This document shows positions 41,721 to 50,007 of a stretch of DNA of 64,000 bases, piece by piece. How positions within the stretch are numbered: the stretch's first letter is position 1; the number at the start of each line of letters is the position of its first letter. The DNA lies in assembly GCF_014596525.1 (NCBI RefSeq), contig NZ_MSJP01000114.1, forward strand, positions 62,001 to 126,000, in the 5' to 3' direction. The DNA comes from Streptomyces sp. CBMA291. GTDB lineage: Bacteria; Actinomycetota; Actinomycetes; Streptomycetales; Streptomycetaceae. A model generated the notes under the pieces. That model did not search any database. It was not told the DNA's origin and saw only the letters and a program-made list of their open reading frames with translations. A program made the translations under genes and the position numbers.

Positions 41721-44549
41721 ATGACAGAGGACCTCACCCCCGCCCAGGCGTACGCGGCCGCCCGCGCCCGCAGCGCCGAGCAGGCCACCGCACTTGCCCC
41801 GTTCCGCGAGATGTACGAGTTCGGTCTGGACGCCTTCCAGATCGAGGCGTGCCAGGCCCTGGAAGCGGGCAAGGGCGTGCTCGTCGCCGCGCCCACGGGC
41901 TCCGGCAAGACCATCGTCGGCGAGTTCGCCGTCCACCTCGCCCTCACCCAGGGCCGCAAGTGCTTCTACACCACCCCCATCAAGGCCCTGTCGAACCAGA
42001 AGTACGCCGACCTCGTCAGGCGGTACGGCAACGACAAGGTCGGCCTGCTCACCGGTGACAACAGCGTCAACGGCGACGCACCGATCGTCGTCATGACCAC
42101 CGAAGTCCTCCGCAACATGCTGTACGCGGGCTCCCAGGCCCTCTCCGGCCTCGGCTACGTCGTGATGGACGAGGTCCACTACCTCTCCGACCGCTTCCGA
42201 GGCGCCGTCTGGGAGGAAGTGATCATCCACCTCCCGCCGTCCGTCACCCTCGTATCGCTCTCCGCGACCGTCTCCAACGCCGAGGAGTTCGGCGACTGGC
42301 TCGACACCGTCCGCGGCGACACCGAGGTCATCGTCTCCGAGAGCCGCCCCGTCCCCCTCTGGCAGCACGTCCTCGCCGGGCGCCGGATGTACGACCTCTT
42401 CGAGGAGGAGACCGACCACGGCGGCAGGGGTGCCTCCCGCCGCGAGGTCAACCCCGACCTGCTGCGCCTCGCCCGCACCGAGAACAGCCGCACGTACAAC
42501 CCGCGCGAGCGCCGGCGCGGCAAGATGGTCCGCGAGGCCGACCGCGAGCGCGAGCGCCGCCAGCGCTCCCGCATCTGGACCCCCGGCCGCCCCGAGGTCA
42601 TCGAGCGCCTCCACGCCGAGGGACTCCTCCCCGCCATCACCTTCATCTTCAGCCGCGCGGGCTGCGAGGCCGCCGTCCAGCAGTGCCTCTACGCCGGACT
42701 CCGCCTCAACGACGACGAGGGACGCCGCCGCGTCCGCGAGATCGTCGAGGAGCGCACCGCCGCCATCCCCGACGAGGACCTGCACGTCCTCGGCTACTTC
42801 GAATGGCTCGAAGCGCTGGAGCGCGGCATCGCCGCCCACCACGCGGGCATGCTCCCGACCTTCAAGGAAGTCGTCGAGGAACTCTTCGTCCGTGGCCTGG
42901 TCAAGGCCGTCTTCGCCACCGAGACGCTCGCCCTCGGCATCAACATGCCCGCGCGGACCGTCATCCTGGAGAAGCTCGTCAAGTGGAACGGCGAGCAGCA
43001 CGCCGACATCACCCCCGGCGAGTACACCCAGCTCACCGGCCGCGCCGGACGCCGGGGCATCGACGTCGAAGGCCATGCCGTCGTCCTCTGGCAGCGCGGA
43101 CTCGACCCCGAGCACCTCGCCGGACTCGCGGGCACCCGCACCTACCCGCTGCGCTCCAGCTTCCGCCCCTCGTACAACATGGCGGTCAACCTCGTCGACC
43201 AGTTCGGCCGGCACCGCTCCCGGGAACTGCTCGAAACCTCCTTCGCCCAGTTCCAGGCGGACCGCTCCGTCGTCGGCATCTCCCGTCAGGTCCAGCGCAA
43301 CGAGGAAGGGCTCGAAGGCTACCGCGAGGGCATGACCTGCCACCTCGGCGACTTCGAGGAGTACGCGCGGCTCCGCCGCGATCTCAAGGACCGCGAGACC
43401 GATCTGGCCAAGCAGGGCGCCGCCCAGCGCCGGGCCCAGGCCGCCGGGTCGCTGGAGAAGCTCAAGCCCGGCGACATCATTCATGTCCCCACCGGCAAGT
43501 TCGCGGGCCTCGCCCTCGTCCTCGACCCGGGCGTCCCGGCCGGCCGTACCAACGGACACCGGGGCTTCGAGCAGCACGACGGACCGCGCCCCCTCGTCCT
43601 CACCGCCGAGCGGCAGGTCAAGAGGCTCGCCTCCATCGACTTCCCGGTGCCCGTCGAGGCCCTGGAGCGGATGAGGATCCCCAAGTCCTTCAACCCGCGC
43701 TCCCCGCAGTCCCGCCGCGACCTCGCCTCCGCCCTGCGGAGCAAGGCCGGGCACATCAACCCCGACCGTCACCGCAAGCAGCGCTCCGCCGCCGCCGACG
43801 ACCGCGAGATCGCCCGGCTGCGCACCGAGATCCGCGCCCATCCCTGCCACGGTTGCGACGAGCGCGAGGACCACGCCCGCTGGGCCGAGCGCTACCACCG
43901 GCTCCAGCGCGACACCCAGCAGCTGGAGCGGCGCATCGAGGGCCGCACCAACACCATCGCCCGGACCTTCGACCGGATCGTCGCGCTCCTCACGGAGCTG
44001 GACTATCTGCGGGGCAACGAGGTCACGGAGAACGGCAAGCGCCTCGCCCGGCTCTACGGCGAGCTGGACCTGCTGGCCAGCGAATGCCTCCGCGACGGTG
44101 TCTGGGAGGGGCTCACCCCGCCCGAACTCGCCGCCTGCGCCTCCGCGTTGGTGTTCGAGGCGCGCCAGTCCGACGACGCCGTCGCGCCGAAGCTGCCCAG
44201 CGGCGGGGCCAAGGCGGCGCTCGGCGAGATGGTGCGGATCTGGGGGCGGCTCGACGCCCTTGAGGAGGAGTTCAAGATCCGCCAGGCGGAGGGGGTCGGC
44301 CAGCGCGAGCCCGACCTCGGATTCGCCTGGGCCGCCTACCAGTGGGCCTCGGACAAGAGCCTCGACGAGGTGCTGCGCGAGGCGGAGATGCCCGCCGGTG
44401 ACTTCGTCCGCTGGTGCAAGCAGGTCATCGACGTCCTCGGCCAGATCGCGGCGGCGGCGCCCAGGGAGGACAGCACCGTCGCCAAGAACGCCCGCAAGGC
44501 GGTGGACTCCCTGCTGAGGGGCGTCGTGGCCTACAGCTCGGTGGGCTGA
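41721..44549 (+). CDS. helY: DEAD/DEAH-box RNA helicase, HelY/Ski2-Mtr4 family
   Basis: A 942-residue Ski2-like helicase. Walker A is PTGSGKT at 58-64; the DEVH box is at 150-153; SAT lies in SLSATVSN; the C-terminal RecA domain has LALGINMPARTV and GRAGRRGID. The last 300 residues contain a DSHCT domain (AYQWASDKSLDEVLREAEMPAGDF). It should remodel RNA in decay or ribosome processes. A 19-base-pair hairpin with TTTT ends the tat-lipid kinase-helicase block. Confidence 0.92.
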   Translation: MTEDLTPAQAYAAARARSAEQATALAPFREMYEFGLDAFQIEACQALEAGKGVLVAAPTGSGKTIVGEFAVHLALTQGRKCFYTTPIKALSNQKYADLVRRYGNDKVGLLTGDNSVNGDAPIVVMTTEVLRNMLYAGSQALSGLGYVVMDEVHYLSDRFRGAVWEEVIIHLPPSVTLVSLSATVSNAEEFGDWLDTVRGDTEVIVSESRPVPLWQHVLAGRRMYDLFEEETDHGGRGASRREVNPDLLRLARTENSRTYNPRERRRGKMVREADRERERRQRSRIWTPGRPEVIERLHAEGLLPAITFIFSRAGCEAAVQQCLYAGLRLNDDEGRRRVREIVEERTAAIPDEDLHVLGYFEWLEALERGIAAHHAGMLPTFKEVVEELFVRGLVKAVFATETLALGINMPARTVILEKLVKWNGEQHADITPGEYTQLTGRAGRRGIDVEGHAVVLWQRGLDPEHLAGLAGTRTYPLRSSFRPSYNMAVNLVDQFGRHRSRELLETSFAQFQADRSVVGISRQVQRNEEGLEGYREGMTCHLGDFEEYARLRRDLKDRETDLAKQGAAQRRAQAAGSLEKLKPGDIIHVPTGKFAGLALVLDPGVPAGRTNGHRGFEQHDGPRPLVLTAERQVKRLASIDFPVPVEALERMRIPKSFNPRSPQSRRDLASALRSKAGHINPDRHRKQRSAAADDREIARLRTEIRAHPCHGCDEREDHARWAERYHRLQRDTQQLERRIEGRTNTIARTFDRIVALLTELDYLRGNEVTENGKRLARLYGELDLLASECLRDGVWEGLTPPELAACASALVFEARQSDDAVAPKLPSGGAKAALGEMVRIWGRLDALEEEFKIRQAEGVGQREPDLGFAWAAYQWASDKSLDEVLREAEMPAGDFVRWCKQVIDVLGQIAAAAPREDSTVAKNARKAVDSLLRGVVAYSSVG

Positions 44550-44849
44550 CGGGCCTCTCGTACGCGGAGGGCCGCCGCTTTCTTCCCGCGACCGGGTGCC
44601 CATGACGATCACGTCATGGGCACCCGGTCGTTTTCCACGGTCGAAGCGTTTGACAGACGGCGGACGGCGGTTCGTCAGTGAACGCGCCAGCACGTACGCG
44701 GAGATCGGCACCACCTCGGCGAGCAGGCCCGTCCGCGCCCCCCCGTTCCCAGGGGCTGGAAGAACCCCAGGACGGGGAGCGACTGCCGAGGGGTGAAGGG
44801 TGTTGGACGGGCACCGTCAGGCGAAGGGCAGGCCTCGGAAGGGTGTCGG
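44550..44849. other. Intergenic region, 300 bases, between convergent genes
   Basis: It holds the helicase terminator, then about 215 bases in which I see no gene. On the minus strand 44640-44730 reads with coding-like character (LAEVVPISAYVLARSLTNRRPP) but has no start and would run into the terminator; it could be a gene remnant. Confidence 0.5.
44589..44634. terminator. Strong terminator after the helicase gene
   Basis: A perfect 19-base stem (44589-44607 with 44612-44630) around a 4-base loop is followed by TTTT. Confidence 0.88.
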
Positions 44850-45827
44850 TCAGGCCGAGAACGTCTCCGTGGGGGCGGAGGCCGGAGTGGGCTCGGGGGA
44901 GGGGGCTGCGGTGGTGGCGCGGAGCGAGAGGGCGGTGGAGGCACCGCCGAGCAGCAGGATCGTTCCTGCGGCGGCCAGTGTGGTGCCGTCGGGCGAGAGG
45001 AGCGCCTGACCTCGCAGGGCCTGCCAGGTCAGCAGGGCGAAGACCGCGGTGTAGACGGCGGAGGCCGTGAGCGTGAGCCGGAGCCGTACGCGCTCGTCGG
45101 CCAGGCGGGTGAAGCGGGTGGCGAGCGCGGTGAGGGCGAAGAGCAGCAGCGGGAGCAGCTGGAGCGCGTGCATCCCGAAGAAGTGGGCTATGCGCAGGTC
45201 GCCGCCGGTCTCGGCCCAGCCGGTCAGGGGCATCGACGGGCCGCCGTCAGGGGTCCCGACGGAGTGGGCGCCCAGGATCGGGGAGTCGGGCCGTGCGAGC
45301 TGTTCGGGGGTCGGCCGGACCATCAGATAGCCCACGGCGGTACCGGCCAGGGCTATCAGGGAGGAGAGCCGCACGGCCCAGGCCAGGGCGCGGTCGAGTA
45401 TGCGGGCCCGGAGCAGCAGGACGGCGATGACCAGCGCGCTCAGCCACAGGACGAGGACGGTGGCGCCCATGAGCTGGAAGACGGCGTTGTCGAAGGGGGT
45501 GGCGTTGTTGAAGTGGCTCTGGGTGCCCCGGATGACCTGGAGGGTGATGAGGACCATCTCGACGGTGCCGGTGAGGGTCAGCACCGTCCCGGCCCACCAG
45601 CCGACCCGGCGGCCCCGGGGGAGCAGCGACAGCATCCAGGCGAGTGTCAGCCCGTAGGCGACGAAGGAGACGGAGAACTTGAAGGGCTTGGTCCAGATCG
45701 GTACGCCGACGAGGACCCGGTCGTCGACGGCGATGCCGACGGCGGAGACGAGCGCGAGGACGGCCATGGCCGCCGAGAACCAGATCAGCGGTCGATGCGA
45801 CCGGGTGAGCGCAACGAGTGAAGGCAT
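44850..45827 (-). CDS. Multi-spanning membrane protein of unknown function
   Basis: A 325-residue membrane protein with about eight or nine hydrophobic segments; no family is recognised with certainty. A short cytosolic start (MPSLVALTRSHRPLIW) leads into the first segment. A loop holds PTPEQLARPDSPILGAHSVG, and HFFGMHALQLLPLLLF contains two conserved-looking histidines. The ATG at 45827 is preferred over an in-frame ATG at 45872, which would lie in the operator region. It is divergent from a MerR-type regulator, its likely controller. Confidence 0.75.
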   Translation of the reverse strand: MPSLVALTRSHRPLIWFSAAMAVLALVSAVGIAVDDRVLVGVPIWTKPFKFSVSFVAYGLTLAWMLSLLPRGRRVGWWAGTVLTLTGTVEMVLITLQVIRGTQSHFNNATPFDNAVFQLMGATVLVLWLSALVIAVLLLRARILDRALAWAVRLSSLIALAGTAVGYLMVRPTPEQLARPDSPILGAHSVGTPDGGPSMPLTGWAETGGDLRIAHFFGMHALQLLPLLLFALTALATRFTRLADERVRLRLTLTASAVYTAVFALLTWQALRGQALLSPDGTTLAAAGTILLLGGASTALSLRATTAAPSPEPTPASAPTETFSA

Positions 45828-45854
45828 GCGGAATTCCCCCCGTGGGAAGTCATG

Positions 45855-45892
45855 GATAGTGGCACTAGCCACTATCTGATAGCGCCACTATC
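45855..45892. promoter_or_regulatory. Operator array between the membrane protein and MerR genes
   Basis: GATAGTGGC-ACTA-GCCACTATC (45855-45876) is a perfect 9-base inverted repeat. One base later GATAG-CGCCA-CTATC (45878-45892) repeats its core. Both lie in the 120-base divergent gap and are AT-rich for this genome. They are likely the binding sites of the MerR-type protein. Confidence 0.65.
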
Positions 45893-45947
45893 TATGATGA
45901 GGAGTCGGTCGGCAAGGCCGAGGCAAGACCAGGAAGGTGAACGCGCT

Positions 45948-46580
45948 GTGCGCATCGGAGAGTTGAGTCGCGAGTCCGGGGTTTCGGTACCGACGATCAA
46001 GTTCTACGTACGGGAAGGGCTGCTGCCGGCCGGAGAGCTGACGAGTCCGAACCAGGCCTCGTACGGAGAGACGCACGTACAGCGTCTCCGCCTGATCCGG
46101 GCGCTCCTCGACGTGGGCGGGCTCTCGGTCGCCGCCGTCCGTGAGGTGATGGCCGCCATCGACGACGTCGACAAGCCGATACACGATCTGCTCGGCACGG
46201 TCGCCACCCGCATGGTCCCGCGCTACGAGCGGGGGCCGGGGAGCGGGATGGAGGAGGCGCGCGAGGCCGTCGGCGCCCTGATCGGCGCGCGGGGCTGGCA
46301 GGCCCATGCGGAGGGCCCGGCGGCGGAGGCGCTGGCGACGGCCCTCGCGGCGCTTGAGGAAGTCGGCCACGGGGGCTTCGCCGAGGTCCTGGACGTGTAC
46401 GCCGACGCGGCGGAGAGGGTGGCGCGGGCGGACGTGGACTACGTGGCCCACCATGTGGCGCGCGAGGAACTCGTCGAGAGTGTCGTCGTCGGCACCGTCA
46501 TCGGCGACGCGATCTTCTCCGCCCTCCGCCGCCTGGCCCAGACGGACGCCTCGGGCCGCCTCTTCGGGGAGGCGACGTAG
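45948..46580 (+). CDS. MerR-family transcriptional regulator
   Basis: A 210-residue regulator: RIGELSRESGVSVPTIKFYVREGLLP is the MerR winged helix, followed by a dimer helix and a larger C-terminal effector domain (about residues 85-210) without obvious cysteine metal site. The GTG at 45948 gives the family start (VRIGELS). It is divergent from the membrane protein, with a double palindrome between them. The signal is unknown; a drug or other small molecule is possible. Confidence 0.9.
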   Translation: MRIGELSRESGVSVPTIKFYVREGLLPAGELTSPNQASYGETHVQRLRLIRALLDVGGLSVAAVREVMAAIDDVDKPIHDLLGTVATRMVPRYERGPGSGMEEAREAVGALIGARGWQAHAEGPAAEALATALAALEEVGHGGFAEVLDVYADAAERVARADVDYVAHHVAREELVESVVVGTVIGDAIFSALRRLAQTDASGRLFGEAT

Positions 46581-46653
46581 CGGGGGAGGGGGAGGGAAGG
46601 GTGCGGGAGTGGGGAACGGGGGGGTGAGGGGGAGTGTGTGCGGGACCCGAAGG

Positions 46654-47487
46654 TCAGTTCTCCTGTTCCTGTTCCACCTGGTCGTTCCACTCCCGCTTGA
46701 TCGCGCGCCACGCCTCGTCCGACTTGCCCAGGCGCCAGTAGCCCGAGATCGACAGGCGCTCGCGGGGAATCTCGCGCTCCAGGCGCAGATGGCGGCGGAG
46801 TTCCTTCACGAGGCCCGCCTCGCCGTGGACGAAGGCGTGGACGTCGCCCGCCGGGAAGTCCAGGCTCCGGACGGCCTCGACGAGGGCCTCGCCCGCCGGG
46901 CGGTCGCCCCGGTGCAGCCAGGTCACGTGGATGCCGTCCTCCGCGCCGATCTTCTGCTCCTCGGCGGCGTCCGAGACCTCCACGAAGGCCTTCACCCGCG
47001 ATCCGGCGGGCAGCGCCTCCAGGGCCACCGCGATCGCCGGCAGCGCGCTCTCGTCGCCCACGAGGAGGTGCCAGTCCGCCGACGTGTCCGGCGCGTATCC
47101 GCCGCCGGGCCCGAGGAAGCGGATCGTCTCGCCCTCCGTCGCCCGAGCCGCCCACGGTCCCGCGAGGCCCTCGTCGCCGTGCACGACGAAGTCGATCGTC
47201 AGCTCCCGGTGGACCGGGTCCCAGGCGCGCACGGTGTAGGTCCGGGTGGTGGGCCACTGCTCGCGGGGGAACTCCGCCCGGATCCGCTCCATGTCGAACG
47301 GCTCCGGGTAGGAGACCCCCTCGGGGGCGAACAGCAGCTTGACGTAGTGGTCGGTGAAGGAGCCCATCTCGAACGCGTCGAGCCCGGAGCCACCGAGGAC
47401 GACCCGCACCATGTGCGGGGTGATCCGCTCGGTGCGCACCACACGCGCTTCGGTGGCCTTCGGTGCCTTACGAGGCTGCTCTGACAC
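46654..47487 (-). CDS. Siderophore-interacting protein (FAD-dependent ferric reductase family)
   Basis: A 277-residue SIP/ViuB-type flavoprotein that reduces ferric siderophores in the cytosol to free iron. RTYTVRAW is the FAD-binding motif and DFVVHGDEGLAGPWA a family signature; LVGDESALPAIAVALE begins the NAD(P)H-binding half. HGEAGLVKELRRHL and GYWRLGKSDEAW are typical of the C-terminus. An iron-box-like palindrome is just upstream, so it should be induced by iron shortage. It converges with the MerR gene. Confidence 0.93.
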   Translation of the reverse strand: MSEQPRKAPKATEARVVRTERITPHMVRVVLGGSGLDAFEMGSFTDHYVKLLFAPEGVSYPEPFDMERIRAEFPREQWPTTRTYTVRAWDPVHRELTIDFVVHGDEGLAGPWAARATEGETIRFLGPGGGYAPDTSADWHLLVGDESALPAIAVALEALPAGSRVKAFVEVSDAAEEQKIGAEDGIHVTWLHRGDRPAGEALVEAVRSLDFPAGDVHAFVHGEAGLVKELRRHLRLEREIPRERLSISGYWRLGKSDEAWRAIKREWNDQVEQEQEN

Positions 47488-47512
47488 GAGGGGCTCCCCT
47501 GACTCGACGTAC

Positions 47513-47531
47513 TTAGGTATGCCTAAGCTAG
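47513..47531. promoter_or_regulatory. Iron box (DmdR/IdeR-type) before the siderophore gene
   Basis: TTAGGTATGCCTAAGCTAG matches 14 of 19 positions of the IdeR/DmdR consensus TTAGGTTAGGCTAACCTAA, 26 bases before the start codon. Confidence 0.7.
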
Positions 47532-47569
47532 CATCTCCAGGCTACGTCACCCTGGCGAGTTCCCGCCGC

Positions 47570-48475
47570 TCAGCGCTCAAGCACCGGAAGCAGCCGCCCC
47601 ACCGCCCCGCCGAGCCCCCACCGCTTGACCAGCGCTTCCAGCGCCTCGGGGTCCCGCGGGGCCGTCGGCAGGGCCGGATCGAACTCCGGCAGCGGTACGT
47701 CCCCGGCCACCCGCACCACCGTCGGCGCGACGTCCAGATACGCGGCGGACTCCACGATCCCGCGCCGCTTGGCCGGGGTCAGCCTCGACGTACGGTCCTC
47801 GGCGGCGGCACGGACCCCGGCCAGGTCCCCGTACTCCGTGATCAGCTGCGCCGCCGTCTTCTCGCCGATGCCCTTCACGCCGGGCAGTCCGTCGCTGGCG
47901 TCCCCGCGCAGGGCGGCGAAGTCCGCGTACCGGTCGGGGGAGACCCCGTACTTCGCGCGGATCATCTCCGCGTCGACCAGATCGCAGTCGCCGACCCCCT
48001 TGCGCGGGTACAGCACGCGCACCTGCCGGGCGTCGTCCACCAGCTGGAAGAGGTCCCGGTCGCCGGTGACGATGTCCACGGGGCCCTCGGCGCGCGCCGT
48101 CAGGGTGCCGATCACGTCGTCCGCCTCGTACCCCGGCGCCCCGATCCGGGCGATGCCGAGCGCCGCGAGGACCTCCTCGATCACCGGCACCTGCGGGGAG
48201 AGGGTGTCCGGGATCTCCTCCTCGTCCGGCCCGCTCCCGGTCTCGACGGCGACCCGGTGCGCCTTGTACGAGGGGATCAGGTCCACCCGCCACTGCGGGC
48301 GCCAGTCGTCGTCCCAGCAGGCCACCAGGTCGTCCGGGTGGTGGTCCTGGACGAGCCGGGTGATGAAGTCGAGCAGTCCGCGCACGGCGTTCACGGGGGT
48401 GCCGTCGGGGGCGCGGACCGAGTCCGGCACGCCGAAGTAGGCGCGGAAGTAGAGGCTTGCGGTGTCGAGGAGCAT
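47570..48475 (-). CDS. 5'-3' exonuclease (PIN/FEN-like, DNA polymerase I N-domain type)
   Basis: A 301-residue stand-alone 5'-3' exonuclease. Active-site segments are MLLDTASLYFRAYFG, GYEADDVIGTL, IVTGDRDLFQLV and a helix-hairpin-helix GVKGIGEKTAAQL. It likely trims flaps in repair and replication. ATG 48475 is taken as the start; a GTG five codons upstream overlaps the GGGGAGG ribosome site and is less likely. It is divergent from the glycine betaine transporter genes. Confidence 0.9.
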   Translation of the reverse strand: MLLDTASLYFRAYFGVPDSVRAPDGTPVNAVRGLLDFITRLVQDHHPDDLVACWDDDWRPQWRVDLIPSYKAHRVAVETGSGPDEEEIPDTLSPQVPVIEEVLAALGIARIGAPGYEADDVIGTLTARAEGPVDIVTGDRDLFQLVDDARQVRVLYPRKGVGDCDLVDAEMIRAKYGVSPDRYADFAALRGDASDGLPGVKGIGEKTAAQLITEYGDLAGVRAAAEDRTSRLTPAKRRGIVESAAYLDVAPTVVRVAGDVPLPEFDPALPTAPRDPEALEALVKRWGLGGAVGRLLPVLER

Positions 48476-48567
48476 GAGGCGTCGAGTCACCTCCCCTATT
48501 TTATGGCGCGACCCGCGGCCGGACCTTGAGGCGGGGCCCCGCCTTCCGCACCCCGGGATCCTCCCCC

Positions 48568-48583
48568 TGTGACCCACGTCACC
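48568..48583. promoter_or_regulatory. Crp-like site before the glycine betaine transporter
   Basis: TGTGACCCACGTCACC matches the Crp consensus TGTGA-N6-TCACA at nine of ten conserved positions. It is 171 bases before the ABC ATPase start and about 93 before the exonuclease start. Confidence 0.45.
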
Positions 48584-48753
48584 TTTGCGTTTGCATTGTG
48601 TGAAGGCGGGGAGGCGCGAGCCCGGAGCGGAACCCGGTACGGGGTTCGAGACAGGAATTCCGTACGCGACGGGCCGCGGGCCGATCCCGCCCGCTCCACG
48701 GCCCGGCCGCGCGGGGGTGGCGGGCCGTTCTCATCGCTACCCGTGAGGTGTAT

Positions 48754-50007
48754 GTGTCCAGGCTCCAGGCCGACCACTTGTTCAAGGTGTTCGGCAGACG
48801 ATCCGACGAGGCCGTCCGCAGGCTCGTCGACGGCGCCGACCGAGAGGAGCTGCGCGCCGAGGGGACGACAGCAGCCGTCGTGGACGCCGGTTTCACCGTG
48901 GAGCCCGGCCAGATCTTCGTCGTGATGGGGCTCTCCGGCTCCGGCAAGTCGACCCTGCTGCGGATGCTCAACGGTCTGCTCGAACCCACCGCGGGCCGCG
49001 TCCTCTTCGACGGACGCGATCTGACCGCGCTCTCCCCCCGCGAGCTGCGCACGGTCCGCTCCACCAAGATCAGCATGGTCTTCCAGCACTTCGCGCTGTT
49101 CCCGCACCGGAACGTTCTGGAGAACGCCGCCTACGGGCTGGAGGTGCAGGGCGTCCCGCGCGACGAGCGCGCGACCCGCGCCGCCGAGGCCCTGGAGCTG
49201 TGCGGTCTGGCCGGCTGGGAGAAGTCCTGGCCCGACGAACTCTCCGGCGGCATGCAGCAGCGGGTCGGTCTGGCCCGCGCCCTCGCCACCGACGCCGACC
49301 TGCTCCTGATGGACGAGTCCTTCAGCGCGCTCGACCCGCTCATCCGGCGGGACATGCAGGACCAGCTGCTCGTCCTCCAGCAGCGGCTGAAGAAGACCAT
49401 CGTCTTCATCACCCACGACCTCAACGAGGCCATGCGCCTCGGCGACCGCATCGCCGTCATGCGCGACGGCCGGATCGTGCAGCTCGGCACCGCCGAGGAC
49501 ATCCTCGTCCGCCCCGCCGACGACTACGTGGCCTCCTTCATCCAGGACGTCGACCGCTCCCGGGTGCTCACCGCGTCCGCCGTCATGACCGAGGGAGCGG
49601 TCCCCGCGGACTGCCCCGCCGACTGCGCCTGCCAGGCGGTCGGACCGGACACCCTGGTCGCCGACCTGTGCGCGGTGGCCGCCCGCACCCCGCACCCCGT
49701 GACCGTGGAGGACACCGACGGCTCCGTCCTCGGCGTCGTCCCCGCCGAACGCCTCCTCGGCGTGATGGGCGGCCTCGGCGCGAGCGCGAGCCCGACCGCG
49801 CCGCAACCGGGCCCGAGCCGTGATTCCCGTACGCGCACGGGCTCCGCCGCCCCGAGCGCCGCGGAGACCGCGAGGAAGCAGGACCAGGCCCCGGCGCGCA
49901 AGAGCACGGGCCCCGCGCCCGCGAGGAAACCCGGCCCGAACCCGTCGAGGAAGACGGCGAACACCCCGGCCCCGAAGAACACCGGGGAGGTGACCGCCCG
50001 TGCCTAG
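48754..50007 (+). CDS. Glycine betaine/L-proline ABC transporter, ATP-binding subunit
   Basis: An OpuAA/ProV-type ATPase (417 residues). Walker A is GLSGSGKST near residue 60, the signature LSGGMQQR, Walker B LLLMDESFSALDP. A partial CBS-like region (TLVADLCAVAARTPHPVTVEDTDG) follows, then a tail of some 80 residues rich in Ala, Pro and Lys with APARK-type repeats. GTG 48754 has GAGG five bases ahead; a GTG two codons upstream is also possible. The next gene overlaps by eight bases. Confidence 0.92.
   Translation: MSRLQADHLFKVFGRRSDEAVRRLVDGADREELRAEGTTAAVVDAGFTVEPGQIFVVMGLSGSGKSTLLRMLNGLLEPTAGRVLFDGRDLTALSPRELRTVRSTKISMVFQHFALFPHRNVLENAAYGLEVQGVPRDERATRAAEALELCGLAGWEKSWPDELSGGMQQRVGLARALATDADLLLMDESFSALDPLIRRDMQDQLLVLQQRLKKTIVFITHDLNEAMRLGDRIAVMRDGRIVQLGTAEDILVRPADDYVASFIQDVDRSRVLTASAVMTEGAVPADCPADCACQAVGPDTLVADLCAVAARTPHPVTVEDTDGSVLGVVPAERLLGVMGGLGASASPTAPQPGPSRDSRTRTGSAAPSAAETARKQDQAPARKSTGPAPARKPGPNPSRKTANTPAPKNTGEVTARA

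Noticed and set aside
44640..44790. Possible small gene on the minus strand between the helicase and the membrane protein
   Set aside because: A short stretch reads like protein (LAEVVPISAYVLARSLTNRR) but there is no start with ribosome site, and the frame runs through the helicase terminator. At best a remnant.
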